Shown: piece by piece, positions 62,214-64,000 of the stretch
Layout of the letters: each line of letters opens with the position of its first letter
Position numbering within the stretch: position 1 is the first letter of the stretch
Assembly: GCA_016744135.1 (NCBI GenBank)
Contig: JADGEX010000002.1
Coordinates: forward strand, 248,001 to 312,000
DNA: 64,000 bases
DNA from: Pseudodesulfovibrio sp.
GTDB lineage: Bacteria > Desulfobacterota > Desulfovibrionia > Desulfovibrionales > Desulfovibrionaceae
Direction: 5' to 3'
Notes under the pieces: generated by a model
What the model was told of the DNA's origin: nothing
Databases searched by the model: none
Seen by the model: the letters and a program-made list of their open reading frames with translations, nothing else
Made by a program: the position numbers and the translations under genes

Positions 62214-63210
62214 TGCTTCTCCTTGGAGAGAATCCTTTGGATGATGACGGCACAAGGCCGAGGGAGCGGATCATGCTTTTGGCATGTGTCAGAGAATCCG
62301 TGATATCAATGTTCGATGCGTTTTTTCCGGGATAGATGGTGTAATCTGCGCGATGGTCCTCCGGGGTCATGGAGGGCATGATGACATTGCATCCACGAGT
62401 CAGTGCAAGCCTTTGAGACTCGGGTTTCAAAGCGCTCAAGGCTGATGTAGCCGGGATGTTGGCGTGTGGATTGAGGATACGTAAGATGGCCGTCACCCTG
62501 TGTGATAACTCAATGCTGCCGGGTGCAACCTGTGCCAGTGGTGTTTGAGGATGCGGAATGAATGGGCCGACAGCGATCATGTCCAGGTCGAGGGCAGTGA
62601 GGAACAGAATGTCTTGGAGCGTGGAAATGAGGTTTGAGTCAGGGAGGTCGGTGATAACACCCGATCCAACTTCATAGCCGAGATGCTGGAGGGATTCGAC
62701 TCTATGCAATCTTGACGAAAACTCCTCGCCATCCCTGAGTCGTTTGTAAAGACGTGGGTTGGTGGTCTCCAGTTTGAGCAGACAACGGTCTGCCCCACAC
62801 TCGCGCCAGAATGCATATTCATCCATACCCCGGTCGCCTAATGAGAGCGTTACTGCCACGTCGTGCCGGTCTTTGATCTCTTTAATCAGCGTACCAATGG
62901 ATTGAGTGGAGTAGCTGAAATCGTCGCCGGACTGGAGCACGATGGTCCCGGCTCCTTGAGAAACGGCCAGTGAAGCGGCGTTCAATATTGTCTCATTTCC
63001 CATCCGGTAACGGGTTATTCCCTTATTGGGAGCACGTAGACCGCAATAGTGGCATTTCTTATTGCAGACGTTGGAAAATTCAATGATGGCACGAAGGTAT
63101 ATTCCGTTACCAAACTTCCGTGATTGAGTCGCGTTGGCGCGTCCAAAGAGTTCTTTGTCATCTGCGCCTGTGAGGTACGTGAGAATGTCGTGTTCTTTTA
63201 AGGTGTACAT
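62131..63210 (-). CDS. hydE: [FeFe]-hydrogenase maturation radical SAM enzyme HydE
   Basis: The 359-residue enzyme helps build the azadithiolate-diiron site. Radical SAM motif CNKKCHYC is at residues 49-56. The main body ends near SLGLVPS; a further basic tail of about 30 residues reads through the start of hydF in another frame. The tail is poor in family character, so a natural or sequence-derived loss of the usual stop is possible. ATG 63210 has only a weak ribosome site and overlaps the upstream gene by 13 bases. Confidence 0.9.
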   Translation of the reverse strand: MYTLKEHDILTYLTGADDKELFGRANATQSRKFGNGIYLRAIIEFSNVCNKKCHYCGLRAPNKGITRYRMGNETILNAASLAVSQGAGTIVLQSGDDFSYSTQSIGTLIKEIKDRHDVAVTLSLGDRGMDEYAFWRECGADRCLLKLETTNPRLYKRLRDGEEFSSRLHRVESLQHLGYEVGSGVITDLPDSNLISTLQDILFLTALDLDMIAVGPFIPHPQTPLAQVAPGSIELSHRVTAILRILNPHANIPATSALSALKPESQRLALTRGCNVIMPSMTPEDHRADYTIYPGKNASNIDITDSLTHAKSMIRSLGLVPSSSKGFSPRRSNVQQSTPRDTTGHNPRRTKECRQVVTG

Positions 63211-63791
63211 CGTGTCCGTGGGGTAAGGGTTGTATTCATTGCTCGGACACATTCGTTGATGAGTCGAAACGAGGCGATTTCTTCATTCGTGGCATTGGTC
63301 GGAGCCTTGCCTGTTTGGGTCCACTCCAACAGCTTTTCGACGTCCGTATTGATTTTACCCCAGAAACCATGGGGGGCGTGTTCTCCAGCATGCGCGTATT
63401 GACCGAATACGATCGTGTTGTCGGCAACGATTATGGGAAGACAGGGCAGTCTGCGGGCTGGGTGGAGATGGATTTTGTCAGGATGTTGTGCAGCCAGTTT
63501 TGTCAGGAATTGGTGCGATGATGCGATTTCATCGGTAATTCCCTGAATGGATATGCCGAATCTGAGTGCCTTGAGAAAGGAGAATGTCCATTTTGAACCG
63601 TGCTCTGGATCAATGGTGATGATATCCAATCGTTTAAATTCCGGTTTACGGATGGCTGTCTTGAGGCCGTTGCGATGGGCTTTTGACTTTGCAAACGCGC
63701 CATATACGGCTGCATGAAGGATGATTCTCCTTTTTGCAGCAGCAAACAGTCCCGGCGTGTTCAATGCGTCGATTCCTGCGACGATTTCCAT
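63198..63791 (-). CDS. Unrecognised protein upstream of hydE
   Basis: The 197-residue protein has no signal peptide or membrane segment. Recognisable stretches are IDALNTPGLFAAAKRRIILHAAVYGAF, the phosphatase-like LDIITIDPEHG and HLHPARRLPCLPIIVADNTIVFGQYAHAGEHAPHGFWGKI. The layout is weakly like a phospholipase-D-type half domain, but I would not assign it. It overlaps hydE by 13 bases, so it belongs to the maturation operon. ATG has GAGG 10 bases upstream. Confidence 0.75.
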   Translation of the reverse strand: MEIVAGIDALNTPGLFAAAKRRIILHAAVYGAFAKSKAHRNGLKTAIRKPEFKRLDIITIDPEHGSKWTFSFLKALRFGISIQGITDEIASSHQFLTKLAAQHPDKIHLHPARRLPCLPIIVADNTIVFGQYAHAGEHAPHGFWGKINTDVEKLLEWTQTGKAPTNATNEEIASFRLINECVRAMNTTLTPRTRCTP

Positions 63792-63943
63792 TTCTTTTTC
63801 ACCTCACGGTATGCGTTCGGTTGGCAATGACCTCGTCATTGAAAATTCCGAACTCGACCTCCATGTATGCTCTTGCGAAAGCGGCCCTCAAAAAGGGAAG
63901 GTGTGTGCCGCTTGCATCCTGCAGATGCAGTGATAGGCGCTGG

Positions 63944-64000
63944 CTATTTTTTTTGTTCGCCGATCACATCGCGTTTGCTTTGCATGGAGGAAGAGTCCGG
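63944..64000 (-). CDS. Possible C-terminal end of a protein cut by the window edge
   Basis: On the minus strand an open frame from the window edge ends at TAG (63944-63946) with the tail MQSKRDVIGEQKK. Only 18 residues are visible. In Desulfovibrio vulgaris the hyd maturation genes follow aspA and hydG, so it could be the end of one of these, but the residues do not decide it. The gap to the next gene (63792-63943) shows nothing firm. Confidence 0.3.
   Translation of the reverse strand, partial: PDSSSMQSKRDVIGEQKK

Noticed and set aside
1..64000. CRISPR arrays, rRNA genes, prophage or integrated elements.
   Set aside because: No regularly spaced repeats, rRNA-like segments, integrases or phage structural genes were seen.

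Overview
The window looks like the chromosome of a sulfate-reducing deltaproteobacterium of the Desulfovibrionaceae (Desulfovibrio or Pseudodesulfovibrio type). The evidence is a selenocysteine-containing periplasmic formate dehydrogenase with its FdhD/FdhE factors, [FeFe]-hydrogenase maturases HydE and HydF, a tungstate/molybdate ABC importer, nickel-pincer (Lar) genes, and many PAS/REC two-component systems. This placement is an inference from gene content; no database was searched. I saw no rRNA, tRNA, CRISPR array or intact insertion sequence.

Layout. 1-3.2 kb: end of a dipeptide/oligopeptide ABC importer operon (dppBCDF type, dppB cut by the window edge). 3.4-11.4 kb: a minus-strand run of eight genes with a TauE/SafE exporter, a novel membrane protein, three single-domain response regulators, two histidine kinases and an NtrC-type activator, preceded by a good sigma-54 promoter and a perfect 20-bp inverted repeat. 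11.8-14.7 kb: tungstate/molybdate ABC importer. 14.9-16.05 kb: two secreted thioredoxin-fold proteins. 16.06-20.0 kb: a signalling module of an ABC-type binding lipoprotein, a kinase with a four-cysteine insert, and a REC-STAS protein. 20.3-27.4 kb: formate dehydrogenase genes (fdhB, fdhA with in-frame UGA, a small frame, an IS1595-like transposase gene, fdhE, fdhD). 27.7-33.6 kb: a complete ribose operon rbsDACBKR with a palindromic LacI-type operator. 33.8-36.6 kb: larB, larE, larC without larA. 36.7-39.3 kb: polar amino acid ABC importer whose permease carries a signal-peptide/TPR-like N-terminal extension. 39.5-43.8 kb: AraC-type regulator, TonB receptor and DUF4198 protein. 43.9-47.2 kb: Mn exporter MntP, a small protein, and a PLP racemase/DUF1611 pair. 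47.7-48.0 kb: an RRM RNA-binding protein. 48.1-61 kb: a metal-uptake region (Fur-family regulator, feoA-feoA-feoB, small secreted protein, two DUF4198 proteins, DUF6162-like protein, Zn/Mn-type ABC importer with two binding proteins, Cys-rich FeoB-associated protein, outer-membrane beta-barrel protein, siderophore/cobalamin-type binding protein). 61-64 kb: hydF, hydE and an unrecognised upstream gene.

How the genes fit together. Much of the window supplies metals and cofactors to anaerobic metalloenzymes: tungstate/molybdate for formate dehydrogenase, FdhD/FdhE for its maturation, iron through FeoAB, other metals through the ABC/outer-membrane island, nickel-pincer synthesis through LarBCE, and the H-cluster through HydEF. 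Fur-like boxes are visible before feoA, before the first DUF4198 gene of the island and between the AraC regulator and the TonB receptor, which ties the metal genes together. Two copies of an intergenic hairpin repeat sit between convergent gene ends (about 3.24-3.45 and 33.57-33.72 kb).
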